Part shown: positions 50,856 to 59,220 of the stretch, piece after piece | Position numbering within the stretch: position 1 is the first letter of the stretch | How the letters are laid out: every line of letters begins with the position of its first letter | Source: DATLRC01 sp035478435 | GTDB taxonomy: Bacteria; Patescibacteriota; Saccharimonadia; Saccharimonadales; UBA4665 | Assembly: GCA_035478435.1 (NCBI GenBank) | Contig: DATIJT010000019.1 | Location: 26,672 to 90,671, forward strand | Reading direction: 5' to 3' | Length of the DNA stretch: 64,000 nt | Translations under genes and position numbers: made by a program | Notes under the pieces: model-generated | What the model was told of the DNA's origin: nothing | What the model saw: the letters and a program-made list of their open reading frames with translations, nothing else | The model's database searches: none

Positions 50856-51124
50856 AATCTCTACGCGAAAACGAACAAGGCATCGGTTTTGTAGTCCTAG
50901 TAGCGGTTTTGGTGGTAATCGGCGCCGTAGCGGTAGTCGGCCTAAGGGTCATGAAGGGCAGCAACCCGGCCAACGTGAGTTCTACGGCTTCCACGGCTAA
51001 ATCGCCAGCCCAACTCCAGTCTAAAGCTGACATCCAAAAGGCTTCGGCCGAATTAGATGCTACCCCGGTGGATAGCGGAGTTAACCCCAATCAGCTAGAT
51101 AGCGACTTGAACGCAGTCCTTTAG
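50852..51124 (+). CDS. pilin-like single-pass membrane protein
   Basis: 90 residues from GTG 50852. A charged N-terminus (MKSLRENEQGIGF) precedes one hydrophobic helix (VVLVAVLVVIGAVAVVGLRVM) and a ~55-residue polar tail. The start resembles a type IV pilin leader, but the conserved G|FxxxE context is incomplete, so I call it pilin-like only. Confidence 0.45.
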   Translation: MKSLRENEQGIGFVVLVAVLVVIGAVAVVGLRVMKGSNPANVSSTASTAKSPAQLQSKADIQKASAELDATPVDSGVNPNQLDSDLNAVL

Positions 51125-51250
51125 CCGCCAGAAAACCTTTTTAATCTAAGGGTGATTGTTACTAGTGGTTGTAACTAAAAATAACCATAGACATAAGCGC
51201 TTTAAAGGCATATTCTGAAATTACATAAATAAAATAAGGGAGAGAAAAAT

Positions 51251-51466
51251 ATGAAATGGAATGTACTCGATAAAGTCGGGTTCCTATTGCTCGTGGTCGG
51301 CGGGCTTAACTGGGGACTAGTCGGCTTCTTTAAATACAATTTAGTCGACAAAATCTTTGGCGTCGACTCTGGCCTGGCACGGGTAGTATACGCGCTGGTT
51401 GGCCTAGCGGCCGTCTGGGGCGTATGGTCCATAGTGATGATGATGTCTAAGAAAGACATGGCTTAA
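51251..51466 (+). CDS. DUF378 membrane protein (paralogue)
   Basis: 71 residues, VLDKVGFLLLVVGGLNWGLVGFFKYNLV and ARVVYALVGLAAVWGVWSIVMMM helices. Close relative of the gene at 42646. GGGAGAG precedes the ATG. A terminator follows. Confidence 0.9.
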   Translation: MKWNVLDKVGFLLLVVGGLNWGLVGFFKYNLVDKIFGVDSGLARVVYALVGLAAVWGVWSIVMMMSKKDMA

Positions 51467-51491
51467 ACAAACAAAAACCAGTATCAAAACC

Positions 51492-51522
51492 AAGCAGCTC
51501 CTAAACTTGAGGGGCTGCTTTT
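51492..51522 (+). terminator. rho-independent terminator after DUF378
   Basis: AAGCAGC (51492-51498) pairs with GCTGCTT (51514-51520), extended by TCC/GGG, followed by TTTT. Confidence 0.75.
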
Positions 51523-51527
51523 AAATA

Positions 51528-51688
51528 AACACCCATTTCGCGCTTTTCCGCCGCCCCAGGCCACTCCTGGCTGGCTGTAAACTCCCACTCCTCACTCAAC
51601 GTAACCACAGTTACGCTTCCCTCGGATTAGAAATTCTCGCTCGGCCAGGAGTACCCTGGTATCAACGGCTAAGTGCGAAATGCGTGTT
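51528..51688. repeat. family A palindromic element, copy A5
   Basis: 161 bp between convergent genes. The left end AACACCCATTTCGCGCTT and the right-end complement AACACGCATTTCGCACTT differ at two positions. The centre CGTAACCACAGTTACG is flanked by CTCCTCACTCAA. The right end runs into the last codon of the ABC permease. Confidence 0.75.
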
Positions 51689-52482
51689 CAAGCTATATCG
51701 CGGCGCTTGAAGCCCTTGAAGCCTATGGTTGCCAGTGTAGCGGCGGCTATTAAGAAGCCAATGAGGCTCCACCAATTAAACGTTCCCCTCAGCACCGCGC
51801 TAGGGTGGTAATAGTGATAGGGCAAGAGTTTGGCCAGATACCTTAGCCAATCAGCGTAACTTTCGAGGGATGTCACCAGGTAACTGCCGATGGCAACCAG
51901 CATGGCAATCCCCACGCTGGCACTCCGGCCCAGCCTTCCAAGCGCGGTCAGCATAAAAGCCACGGCCCCGAATAATAAACTGAGCGAAGCTGACAGTAAG
52001 GTCGCCAGCGCTATGTGCCTGAGCGGTACATCCAGATTAATAGCTGCCGAGCAAACCAGTGTAGTAGCTAGCGCCGTCACGCTGACTGTCAAAAGGATCA
52101 AAAAACCAGTCACCAGCTTGGCCAAAAGCACTCTAGCGCGCGAAACAGGGCGGCTTAGCAGCAGTTCCAAAGTACCGCTTTGTTCTTCCTGGGCCAACAG
52201 GTTGTGGCCCAGATTGATAGTCAGGATACTTAAGAGCAAAGGCAAGAAGAAGTAAAAAATCTTAGAACTTAAATAGCCGACGGGCGACAGGATATCGCTA
52301 TCGCTGACCAAAGATTTGGCCGCCGCCGGCAAATGCGACACTACCGTATTAAAGGCTTGGGCTTGGTTACGGACAGTCGAGTAAATGAGTATATTGAGGG
52401 CAATATAGACGGCCACCCCGAACGACCACCAGAATGTAGACCACTTTCTTTGTTTTATGCCTTGAATGATTATCGGTATCAT
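51688..52482 (-). CDS. ABC-2 type exporter, permease subunit
   Basis: 264 residues with six predicted membrane helices. LLAQEEQSGTLELLLSRPVSRARVLLAKLV is the conserved cytoplasmic loop of NatB/CcmB-like ABC-2 permeases. It partners with the ATPase gene 10 bases upstream on the same strand. The substrate is unknown (drug, peptide or lipid export are possibilities). Its stop codon lies at the edge of repeat A5. Confidence 0.85.
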   Translation of the reverse strand: MIPIIIQGIKQRKWSTFWWSFGVAVYIALNILIYSTVRNQAQAFNTVVSHLPAAAKSLVSDSDILSPVGYLSSKIFYFFLPLLLSILTINLGHNLLAQEEQSGTLELLLSRPVSRARVLLAKLVTGFLILLTVSVTALATTLVCSAAINLDVPLRHIALATLLSASLSLLFGAVAFMLTALGRLGRSASVGIAMLVAIGSYLVTSLESYADWLRYLAKLLPYHYYHPSAVLRGTFNWWSLIGFLIAAATLATIGFKGFKRRDIA

Positions 52483-52492
52483 ATTCTGTCCT

Positions 52493-53389
52493 TTAAGTCC
52501 TGTAAAATTTTAAAAACTCTTCTTCTAAGTTGAGTTCATGCTGGTATAAGCTAACTACGGAATGCCTAGCCAGCACTTTAAGCAAAGGTGTTAATTCGCC
52601 TTGCAACTTTACACTTAGGCTGTGCCGGTTGAGGACTGTTACTTTCGCCCCACGAATTTTCTTGATTTCAGCTATGGGTGGATCACCGCCGAAGGTAATG
52701 TCGAAGTTGTGGGCGGCTACTTTGTGCAGGTCGGCGATAGTTTGCTCGGCGATCAGTCTGCCGCCCCGTATGAAGCCAATCCGGTCGCACATTTTTTGGA
52801 CCTCGGCTAAATCGTGACTGCTCAGGAAGATGGCCGCCCCGCGGGCGCGTGATTCTTCGACTAAACGGAAAAACACAGTTTGCATCAAGGGGTCCAGCCC
52901 GGCCGTTGGCTCATCCAATATTAGGACTTCCGGTTCGTGCATAAAGGCCTGGATGACGCCAAGCTTCTGGCGGTTGCCCTTACTCAGCGTGGCGATCGGC
53001 TTATCCAGCTCGGCCTGGAAGGTAAAAACCAGTTCCTTGAAGTAGTTTGCGTGCTTAATTGGCTGCAATTTAGCCATGTAGTCTAAAAACTGTTGGCCGG
53101 TTAGGTGTTTGTAAAGCGCCACTTCGCCTGCTTGGTAGCCGATATAGCGCTTCAACTTTACGGAGTCCGCTACGATGTCTAATCCTAAGATGGTCCCCGT
53201 GCCGCTGGATGGTTGGATAAAGTTCAAAAGTGTGCGGATGGTAGTGCTCTTGCCAGCCCCATTTGGCCCCAAAAAGCCGTAAACTTCGCCCGCTTTGACG
53301 CTTAGGTTTAAATCTTTTAGAGCCCAAACGTCAGTGCCGGGGTAGGATTTTCCAAGGTTTTGAGTTACTAAAGCAACGTCACTAGCCAT
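52493..53389 (-). CDS. ABC transporter ATP-binding protein
   Basis: 298 residues. Walker A GPNGAGKSTT (41-50), Q-loop, signature LSKGNRQKLG, Walker B VLILDEPTAGLDPL and switch His in SSHDL. A C-terminal ~80-residue extension (from ~215) is like that of antibiotic and multidrug ABC-2 exporters. Forms an operon with the downstream permease gene. Confidence 0.93.
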   Translation of the reverse strand: MASDVALVTQNLGKSYPGTDVWALKDLNLSVKAGEVYGFLGPNGAGKSTTIRTLLNFIQPSSGTGTILGLDIVADSVKLKRYIGYQAGEVALYKHLTGQQFLDYMAKLQPIKHANYFKELVFTFQAELDKPIATLSKGNRQKLGVIQAFMHEPEVLILDEPTAGLDPLMQTVFFRLVEESRARGAAIFLSSHDLAEVQKMCDRIGFIRGGRLIAEQTIADLHKVAAHNFDITFGGDPPIAEIKKIRGAKVTVLNRHSLSVKLQGELTPLLKVLARHSVVSLYQHELNLEEEFLKFYRT

Positions 53390-53494
53390 AAACTTAAGTA
53401 TAACAATTAAAACTGGTGGTTTTAACTTTTGACAGAAATGATATTATGGGTGCATTAAAGTTCAATATACTTAAAATCTTTTGGAGGTAGTTAA

Positions 53495-54595
53495 ATGGCA
53501 GATGTCGAAGCTTTTCCGATAAATGGAATCCATCATATAAATTTTGCAGTTGGTAACGCCAAGCAAGCGGCGCACTTTTATGCGACAGGATTTGGTATGA
53601 CGCACACAGCTTACAGAGGTCCTGAAACTGGACAACGCGGAACGGCGCAGCACTTATTAGAAGCTGGCGGCGCGCGCTTTTTGTTTACTGCTGCTCTGGG
53701 ACAAGACCCAGTCAGTGAACACGTAGCTCGACACGGTGACGGTGTCATTGATATTGCGCTGGATGTACCTGATGCCTCTAGGGCTTATGACCTTGCTTTA
53801 GAACGCGGCGCTCAAAGCGCTCTGGAGCCTGACATATATGAAGATGACAACGGCAAAGTAATAGTAGCGGGTATTAAAACTTATGGAGAAACTACCCACA
53901 CCTTTATTGAACGGGTTAATTACAATGGCCATTTCTTGCCCGGTTTTGTAAAGGTTGAACCAATTGTGACGCGACCAAAAAAGCGTTATTTCCAGGCCAT
54001 AGACCATGTAGTTGGCAATGTTGAGCTCGGCAAGATGGACGAATGGGTTGAATTCTACCGCAGGGTGATGGGCTTTACGCAAATGGCGGAGTTTGTCGGT
54101 GACGATATTTCTACTAACTACTCGGCTTTGATGTCTAAAGTGGTTGCCGATGGCACTCGGCGTGTTAAATTCCCGCTTAACGAGCCAGCTCCCGCTAGAA
54201 AGAAGAGCCAGATAGATGAATACCTTGAGTTCTACGGCGGCCCGGGCGTCCAGCACATCGCGCTGGCCACGAACGACATTGTCCGCTCGGTCGGCGAAAT
54301 GACGGCCCGTGGGGTGCAGTTTCTCGATACACCGGACTCTTACTACGACGATTCGCTAAGCGAACGGGTCGGAGAAGTCCGGGTTGGCATGGACGAACTG
54401 CGTGAACACGGTATTCTAGTCGACCGTGACGACGAGGGCTATCTACTACAAATCTTCACTAAACCGGTGGAGGACCGTCCGACTGTATTCTTTGAACTGA
54501 TTGAGCGGCACGGGTCGCAAGGCTTTGGCAAAGGCAACTTCAAAGCCTTGTTTGAGGCCATCGAGCGCGAACAAGAACGCCGCGGCAACTTGTAA
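53495..54595 (+). CDS. hppD: 4-hydroxyphenylpyruvate dioxygenase
   Basis: 366 residues, full-length HPPD with two VOC domains. Iron ligands H171 (QAIDHVVGNV), H254 (GVQHIALATND) and E334 (VFFELIERHG). The substrate-side block KSQIDEYLEFYGGPGVQH and the C-terminal GFGKGNFKALFEAIEREQERRGNL, which closes the active site, are intact. It turns 4-hydroxyphenylpyruvate into homogentisate. No other tyrosine-degradation gene is in the window. Good ribosome site GGAGG. Such an aerobic catabolic enzyme is unexpected in a reduced CPR genome and suggests acquisition. Confidence 0.95.
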   Translation: MADVEAFPINGIHHINFAVGNAKQAAHFYATGFGMTHTAYRGPETGQRGTAQHLLEAGGARFLFTAALGQDPVSEHVARHGDGVIDIALDVPDASRAYDLALERGAQSALEPDIYEDDNGKVIVAGIKTYGETTHTFIERVNYNGHFLPGFVKVEPIVTRPKKRYFQAIDHVVGNVELGKMDEWVEFYRRVMGFTQMAEFVGDDISTNYSALMSKVVADGTRRVKFPLNEPAPARKKSQIDEYLEFYGGPGVQHIALATNDIVRSVGEMTARGVQFLDTPDSYYDDSLSERVGEVRVGMDELREHGILVDRDDEGYLLQIFTKPVEDRPTVFFELIERHGSQGFGKGNFKALFEAIEREQERRGNL

Positions 54596-54596
54596 G

Positions 54597-54856
54597 CTGG
54601 GGACTCTAGCCCGGAAACTCATGGGGTTCCCCAGGCTCAGTAAAACCGATGCCGCCAATCAGGAGTTAGGCGAGTCATTGCGGCCAGCTTAGTCCCAATT
54701 CTCTTTGAAAATATAAATTGGGACCGACCGTAGGGAGTTGTGGCCGCACGCCTAAGTCTTGGTATCTGGCCGCAATAGTGTTTTGGTGCCGCCTGCCAGC
54801 TTTTTGTATTACTTTTTGCTGGCCAAAAAGTAATGAGTTTGGTTCTTGGAAAGAAC
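54597..54856 (+). repeat. family B structured element, copy B2 (short form)
   Basis: Begins two bases after the hppD stop. AAACCGATGC (54643-54652); P0 AGTTAGGCG/CGCCTAAGT (54664-54672 with 54749-54757); P1 GCGGCCA/TGGCCGC (54680-54686 with 54741-54747); P2 GTCCCAATT/AATTGGGAC (54692-54700 with 54716-54724), then CGACCGTAGGGAGTT. End hairpins TTACTTTTTG/CAAAAAGTAA (54809-54833) and GTTCTT/AAGAAC (54842-54856). It lacks the long arm of B1 and B3. Confidence 0.85.
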
Positions 54857-54869
54857 ATTATTTGTCTAA

Positions 54870-56048
54870 CTATTTGAAGAAATCGGTATCTTTTAGCTCA
54901 TCGGGCAGAAAGCCCTCGGGGTGCTTAAAGTTGGCCTCCCATTTGATGCCCTTGCCATAGCCTAAGTCTTTCATCAGTTTGGTAGGAGCATTGCGTAGGT
55001 GTAACGGCACGGCTAAATCCGGGTAGTCTCGGGCTGTCGCCAGGGCTTGGCTCATGGCGCCGGCCACCTCCCGGCTTTTGGGGGCTTTAGCCATCACTGT
55101 GGCGCAGTGGAAAAGGTTGTACTGAGCTTCGGGCAGGCCGATCCGCTCCACGGCTAGAAAAGTGGAAACGGCCAGGTTCAGGGCGGCCGGGGCAGCTATG
55201 CCTATATCTTCACTGGCAAAAATCACCATCCGGCGGGCAATGAACTTCGGGTCTTCGCCGGCCTGCAGCATTCTAGCCAAATAATACAGAGTGGCGGTAG
55301 CATCGCTGCCGCGCATAGACTTGATGAAGGCGCTAATGACGTTGTAGTGGTATTCGCCTTTTTTATCGTAACCCGGCACTTTGCTTTGGGCGGCAGTTTC
55401 GACAATCTCCGGGGTAATAGTTTTATTGTTGGATAGCTGGATAGCTAGCTCCAAATTGCCGAGTGCTACCCGGGCGTCGCCGCCGGACAGTTCCGCCAAT
55501 AGGTCAATACTTTTAGCCGGCAAGTTCTTGGCGCTCAATTTTTCGGCCTTCGCAGCCTTTTTGATGATGCTAACTATCTCGTCTTTGGTCAGCGGTTCCA
55601 GTACCAGAACGCGAGAGCGCGAAAGCAGCGGGTTGATGACTTCAAAGCTCGGGTTCTCGGTTGTAGCACCGATGAGCGTAATCAGCCCGCTTTCGACATG
55701 CGGCAAAAAGGCGTCTTGCTGGGCTTTGTTGAAGCGGTGGATTTCGTCGACAAAAAGAATGGTTTGCATGCCTAGCCGCTGGTTTTGACCGGCCAGTTCG
55801 ATCACTTTCAGCACATCGGCTTTACCGGCCGTGACGGCGCTAAGCTCCACGAATTCGGCGCCGGTTTCCCGTGCGATAATCCTGGCCAGGGTAGTCTTGC
55901 CGCTACCCGGCGGTCCCCACAAAATCAAGCTGGTCGGCTGCTTGTGTTCAATAATTTCATGAATAATCTGATCTTGACCCACTAAATGCTTTTGACCGAC
56001 TATATCGCTCAATTGCTGGGGCCTTAATCGTTCTGCCAGTGGTTGCAT
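54870..56048 (-). CDS. rarA: replication-associated recombination protein RarA (MgsA)
   Basis: 392 residues, AAA+ clamp-loader-like ATPase. Walker A GPPGSGKTT (45-53), Walker B ILFVDEIHRFN, sensor ATTENPSFEVI and arginine finger region PLLSRSRV, then the C-terminal helical tetramerisation domain (GYDKKGEYHYNVISAFIKSMRGSDATATLYYLARML), diagnostic for RarA. It acts at stalled forks. On the opposite strand to hppD and typA, separated by element B2. Confidence 0.95.
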   Translation of the reverse strand: MQPLAERLRPQQLSDIVGQKHLVGQDQIIHEIIEHKQPTSLILWGPPGSGKTTLARIIARETGAEFVELSAVTAGKADVLKVIELAGQNQRLGMQTILFVDEIHRFNKAQQDAFLPHVESGLITLIGATTENPSFEVINPLLSRSRVLVLEPLTKDEIVSIIKKAAKAEKLSAKNLPAKSIDLLAELSGGDARVALGNLELAIQLSNNKTITPEIVETAAQSKVPGYDKKGEYHYNVISAFIKSMRGSDATATLYYLARMLQAGEDPKFIARRMVIFASEDIGIAAPAALNLAVSTFLAVERIGLPEAQYNLFHCATVMAKAPKSREVAGAMSQALATARDYPDLAVPLHLRNAPTKLMKDLGYGKGIKWEANFKHPEGFLPDELKDTDFFK

Positions 56049-56109
56049 ACTATTAGTATACCTTTTGCATTAGTACAAGGGTTAGTTTGCTAAAACAGTG
56101 TATTCATGT

Positions 56110-56115
56110 TAAAAT
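56110..56115 (+). promoter_or_regulatory. -10 box two bases short of leaderless
   Basis: TAAAAT (56110-56115) predicts +1 at 56122, two bases before ATG 56124. Confidence 0.45.
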
Positions 56116-56123
56116 TTGTCATT

Positions 56124-56945
56124 ATGAGTTATCGGTTAGAGCCAGCTGCGAAATATGTAAGCCCCGAATATTGGGACGGCGTAGACATTAACCAGACTGA
56201 ACTATTTATACCCGGCGAGGTAGCCGTTGGTAATATTTGGTTAACTCAGAAGGAAGGCACACGGGCGGCCCAATATTTAGCTGAGTATCTTGGGGAAATT
56301 GCCAGTGGCGAGCACGCCGAATTGGCTGCTTTCCGTCGAGGCGAATTTAATCCTGCCGATAACGGGCTTGGCGAAGGCAGCGTCGTTATTGTAGACAACG
56401 AATACCTCAGCCACTGGCACTACCTAGATCCTGAAAGAACTATGAGTGGCAATAATCACTACCACACTAACCGCCCTATTACCGAACCTTTTATGGACTA
56501 TTGGTTACGCAACCAAATGGGAGGGGAACGACTACACTTTGGTGATGAAGAAGCCGTCTACCCTGAACAAAATATGGTTTATTCAAGATATTTGAACTGG
56601 GGCGTAGTAATTGAGTTAAAAGATGGCTCTTATGCCTTTACACGTGATGCCTTTGGTGCGCCCAAACTTCAGCCTGGCGGCACAGTCAGCGTACCGCCCA
56701 AAAACAGTTGGATATTCCGCGGAGCCAGCATTTTACCTGTCGAAGTCGGCAAAGCCCGGGCTAGCGGCCGACTAGAACTAGACACCTGCGCCATTGATAC
56801 TATAGAGCGCATTAGGAGTCTAAGAGTTGTGCGCGCCGGATCCCGTGAAAGAGAAGTGGATAAGAATTTAGCTAAATTGTTGCGAGAACGAGCCAAAGCT
56901 CTTGGTGGGCTGGGCTTGCCTAACCCTGAACCGGTGCGTTCCTAA
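56124..56945 (+). CDS. hypothetical protein
   Basis: 273 residues from ATG 56124; an upstream start at 56106 overlaps the -10 box. It is soluble. His/Tyr/Trp-rich middle (NEYLSHWHYLDPERTMSGNNHYHTNRP) and a basic, helical C-terminus. The histidine cluster might bind metal. Family not recognised. Confidence 0.55.
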   Translation: MSYRLEPAAKYVSPEYWDGVDINQTELFIPGEVAVGNIWLTQKEGTRAAQYLAEYLGEIASGEHAELAAFRRGEFNPADNGLGEGSVVIVDNEYLSHWHYLDPERTMSGNNHYHTNRPITEPFMDYWLRNQMGGERLHFGDEEAVYPEQNMVYSRYLNWGVVIELKDGSYAFTRDAFGAPKLQPGGTVSVPPKNSWIFRGASILPVEVGKARASGRLELDTCAIDTIERIRSLRVVRAGSREREVDKNLAKLLRERAKALGGLGLPNPEPVRS

Positions 56946-56948
56946 TGC

Positions 56949-57090
56949 TATGATCCCAGTAAGTAGTTGCAGATTACAGTTTAAGGAGATTCTTTATGCT
57001 TACTGGATTATCTTCGAGAGCCTGAGAACTCCTCAGAGTCTCGAACGGCCCGCCTGCGCGCGAATGGCAGGGTTTTGAGATTTAGGTAAG
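56949..57090 (+). ncRNA. possible short transcript with 9-codon ORF and hairpins
   Basis: Extended -10 TGC-TATGAT (56949-56954). AAGGAG then ATG 56996 opens MLTGLSSRA with stop 57023-57025. Overlapping its end is a 12-bp hairpin, TTCGAGA (57013-57019) with TCTCGAA (57039-57045) and CTGAG/CTCAG inside. CCTGC/GCAGG plus TTTT follows near 57053-57077. It resembles an attenuation leader or a small RNA; no cistron follows directly other than typA, which has its own promoter. Confidence 0.35.
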
Positions 57091-57096
57091 TTAAAA

Positions 57097-57125
57097 TTGC
57101 TGAACAGAGGAGCCTATGCTATAAT
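57097..57125 (+). promoter_or_regulatory. promoter for typA
   Basis: TTGCTG (57097-57102), 17-base spacer, extended -10 TGC-TATAAT (hexamer 57120-57125). +1 is predicted near 57132. Confidence 0.72.
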
Positions 57126-57142
57126 TACAACAACTAAAGCGC

Positions 57143-57170
57143 GGCGCTTGAAGGTATCAGCGCCTTTTTT
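57143..57170 (+). terminator. terminator-like hairpin just downstream of the typA promoter
   Basis: GGCGCT (57143-57148) pairs with AGCGCC (57159-57164), then six T. It lies only ~11 bases after the predicted typA start point and before element A3. Confidence 0.68.
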
Positions 57171-57186
57171 ATTGATATGAGTACAT

Positions 57187-57351
57187 TGAACCCATTTCAA
57201 CCCTCCCCTCCAGCTTCAACGCCTGTTGGCGGCACCAGTTGTCAGTTTTCCTCGTCAGCGTATCTAAAGATACGCTTCCTCACAACAACTGCCACCTGGC
57301 ACTCACCAACAGGCATTTCACTTAACAGACTGGAGAATTGAAATGGGTTCA
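57187..57351. repeat. family A palindromic element, copy A3 (supplies typA start codon)
   Basis: 165 bp, the same length as A1 and its reverse complement with about five differences. Ends TGAACCCATTTCAA and TTGAAATGGGTTCA; centre CGTATCTAAAGATACG. The right end gives TGGAG-n8-ATG, the start of typA, which has no other ATG before its conserved GTPase domain. Confidence 0.88.
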
Positions 57352-59184
57352 CAGGATCCTACCAAAATTCGCAATATTGCCATCATCGCCCATGTTGACC
57401 ACGGTAAAACGACGTTGGTTGATGGCCTGCTAAAGCAATCCCATACTTTTCGCACTAACCAAGCCGAAATGAGCCAAACGCTGATTATGGATAGCGGCGA
57501 CCAGGAACGGGAACGGGGCATTACCATTACCGCCAAGGTTACGGCCGTTCAGCATGGCGATTACCGGATTAACATTGTCGACACGCCTGGCCACGCTGAT
57601 TTTTCTGGTGAGGTAGAACGGACGCTGAATATGGCCGACGGCTGCCTGCTGATAGTCGACGCCCAGGAAGGCCCGATGCCCCAGACCAAATTCGTGCTCG
57701 AAAAAGCCCTGGAGGCGGAGCTCAAGCCGATAGTTGTCATCAATAAAATCGACAAACCCGGTAGCCGGATTAAAGAAGTTGAAGACGAACTGGCGGACTT
57801 ATTTTTAGAGTTGGCCGTTCATGAAGACCAATTGCATTACCCGGTATACTACGCCGTTGGCCGCTCCGGGAAAGCTTGGGCAGAGCCGCCGGCTGACTTT
57901 GAAGCGGCTGGTGACCTGGAACCGATCTTTGAAGCCATCATCCAGCATGTCCCGCCGCCCAAAGTTGAACTAGGCAAACCATTCCAAATGTTGGTGACGG
58001 CTTTGGCCTGGGACAGTTATAAAGGCAAGTATGCCATTGGCCGCATTACGCGCGGCAGCATCAAAGCCGGCGACCAAGTGACGCTCTGTAAAAAGGATGG
58101 TACGCAGACCAAAGCCAAAGTCGAATTGGTGTTCATGAGCCAAGGTGTAAGTAAGTTCGAAGTGCCGGTAGGCGTGGCCGGTGACATTGTGCAGTTGACC
58201 GGCATCGCCGGTGCCAAAATCGGTGAAACGATCGCCGACGCCGAACAGCCGGAGGCTCTGCCGGTGATAGAAGTTGAGGCGCCAACCCTTAAGATTTATT
58301 TAGGCCCGAATACTTCCGCCTTTAAAGGCCAGGAGGGGCAGTTCAGCACCTCGCGCCAAATCGGCGAGCGCCTTCAAAAAGAACTGGAAACCAATGTCGG
58401 TTTGCGGGTGGACGAAGAAGGCATCGGCTTTCGGGTATCTGGCCGCGGCGAACTGCACTTATCGGTACTGATTGAAGCCATGCGCCGCGAAGGTTATGAA
58501 TTTGAAATCGGCCGCCCCCAAGTCGTGACTAAACAGGAAGCTGGCAAAACGCTTGAACCTATTGAAGAACTTATCATTGAAGTTCCGGCCGAGCACACCG
58601 GAACGGTGCAGATGGAACTCGGCCAGCGCCGCGCGACTTTAAAAGAGCAGTTTGCTTCAGCCTCAAAAGGCATCACCAAATTAGTTTATGAATTGCCAAC
58701 GCGGGCTCTTTTGGGCCTGCGCAACGTGCTTATGACTAATACCAAAGGCACGATTGTTATGAATTCGCTGATGATTGGCTATGAACCGCTCGGCCCTAAT
58801 TTGCAGCAACTGCGTAACGGCGTGCTGATCGCTTACGAAACCGGCGTAACCACCCCCTATTCATTGCAAAATGCCGAAGCCCGCGGCACCATTTTCGTGG
58901 GTCCGGCCGTAAAAGTTTATGCCGGCCAGATCATCGGCCTCAACACTCGCCAGGAAGATATGGAGATCAACGTTTGCAGAGCCAAGCACCTGACGAATAT
59001 GCGCTCTTCCAGCAGTGACGGCGTGGTCCAGCTAACACCGCCGACTATTCTCAGCCTCGAGCAGTGCATAGACTTCTTGGAAGATGACGAGTTGCTGGAA
59101 GTAACGCCCAAAAGTTTGCGCCTGCGCAAACGAGAACTCGATCCTATCAAACGCAAACGTTCGGCAGCTACTACCATCCGCTAA
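57343..59184 (+). CDS. typA: translational GTPase TypA/BipA
   Basis: 613 residues. G1 AHVDHGKTT (16-24), G2 with RGITI, G3 DTPGHADF, G4 NKIDKPG; domains II and III; and the BipA-specific C-terminus (GQIIGLNTRQEDMEINVCRAKHLTNMRSSSSDGVVQLTPP). It is a ribosome-binding GTPase for stress and assembly. The first residues M-G-S are encoded by the end of repeat A3, and a promoter and terminator-like hairpin lie further upstream, so expression control looks unusual. Confidence 0.96.
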   Translation: MGSQDPTKIRNIAIIAHVDHGKTTLVDGLLKQSHTFRTNQAEMSQTLIMDSGDQERERGITITAKVTAVQHGDYRINIVDTPGHADFSGEVERTLNMADGCLLIVDAQEGPMPQTKFVLEKALEAELKPIVVINKIDKPGSRIKEVEDELADLFLELAVHEDQLHYPVYYAVGRSGKAWAEPPADFEAAGDLEPIFEAIIQHVPPPKVELGKPFQMLVTALAWDSYKGKYAIGRITRGSIKAGDQVTLCKKDGTQTKAKVELVFMSQGVSKFEVPVGVAGDIVQLTGIAGAKIGETIADAEQPEALPVIEVEAPTLKIYLGPNTSAFKGQEGQFSTSRQIGERLQKELETNVGLRVDEEGIGFRVSGRGELHLSVLIEAMRREGYEFEIGRPQVVTKQEAGKTLEPIEELIIEVPAEHTGTVQMELGQRRATLKEQFASASKGITKLVYELPTRALLGLRNVLMTNTKGTIVMNSLMIGYEPLGPNLQQLRNGVLIAYETGVTTPYSLQNAEARGTIFVGPAVKVYAGQIIGLNTRQEDMEINVCRAKHLTNMRSSSSDGVVQLTPPTILSLEQCIDFLEDDELLEVTPKSLRLRKRELDPIKRKRSAATTIR

Positions 59185-59220
59185 AATACCAAGCTTGAAC
59201 CCAAGGAACAGGTCAAACTT

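Noticed and set aside
51688..53389. ABC exporter linked to hppD as a pigment export operon
   Set aside because: The ABC genes are divergent from hppD, with no shared promoter evidence; proximity alone is not enough.
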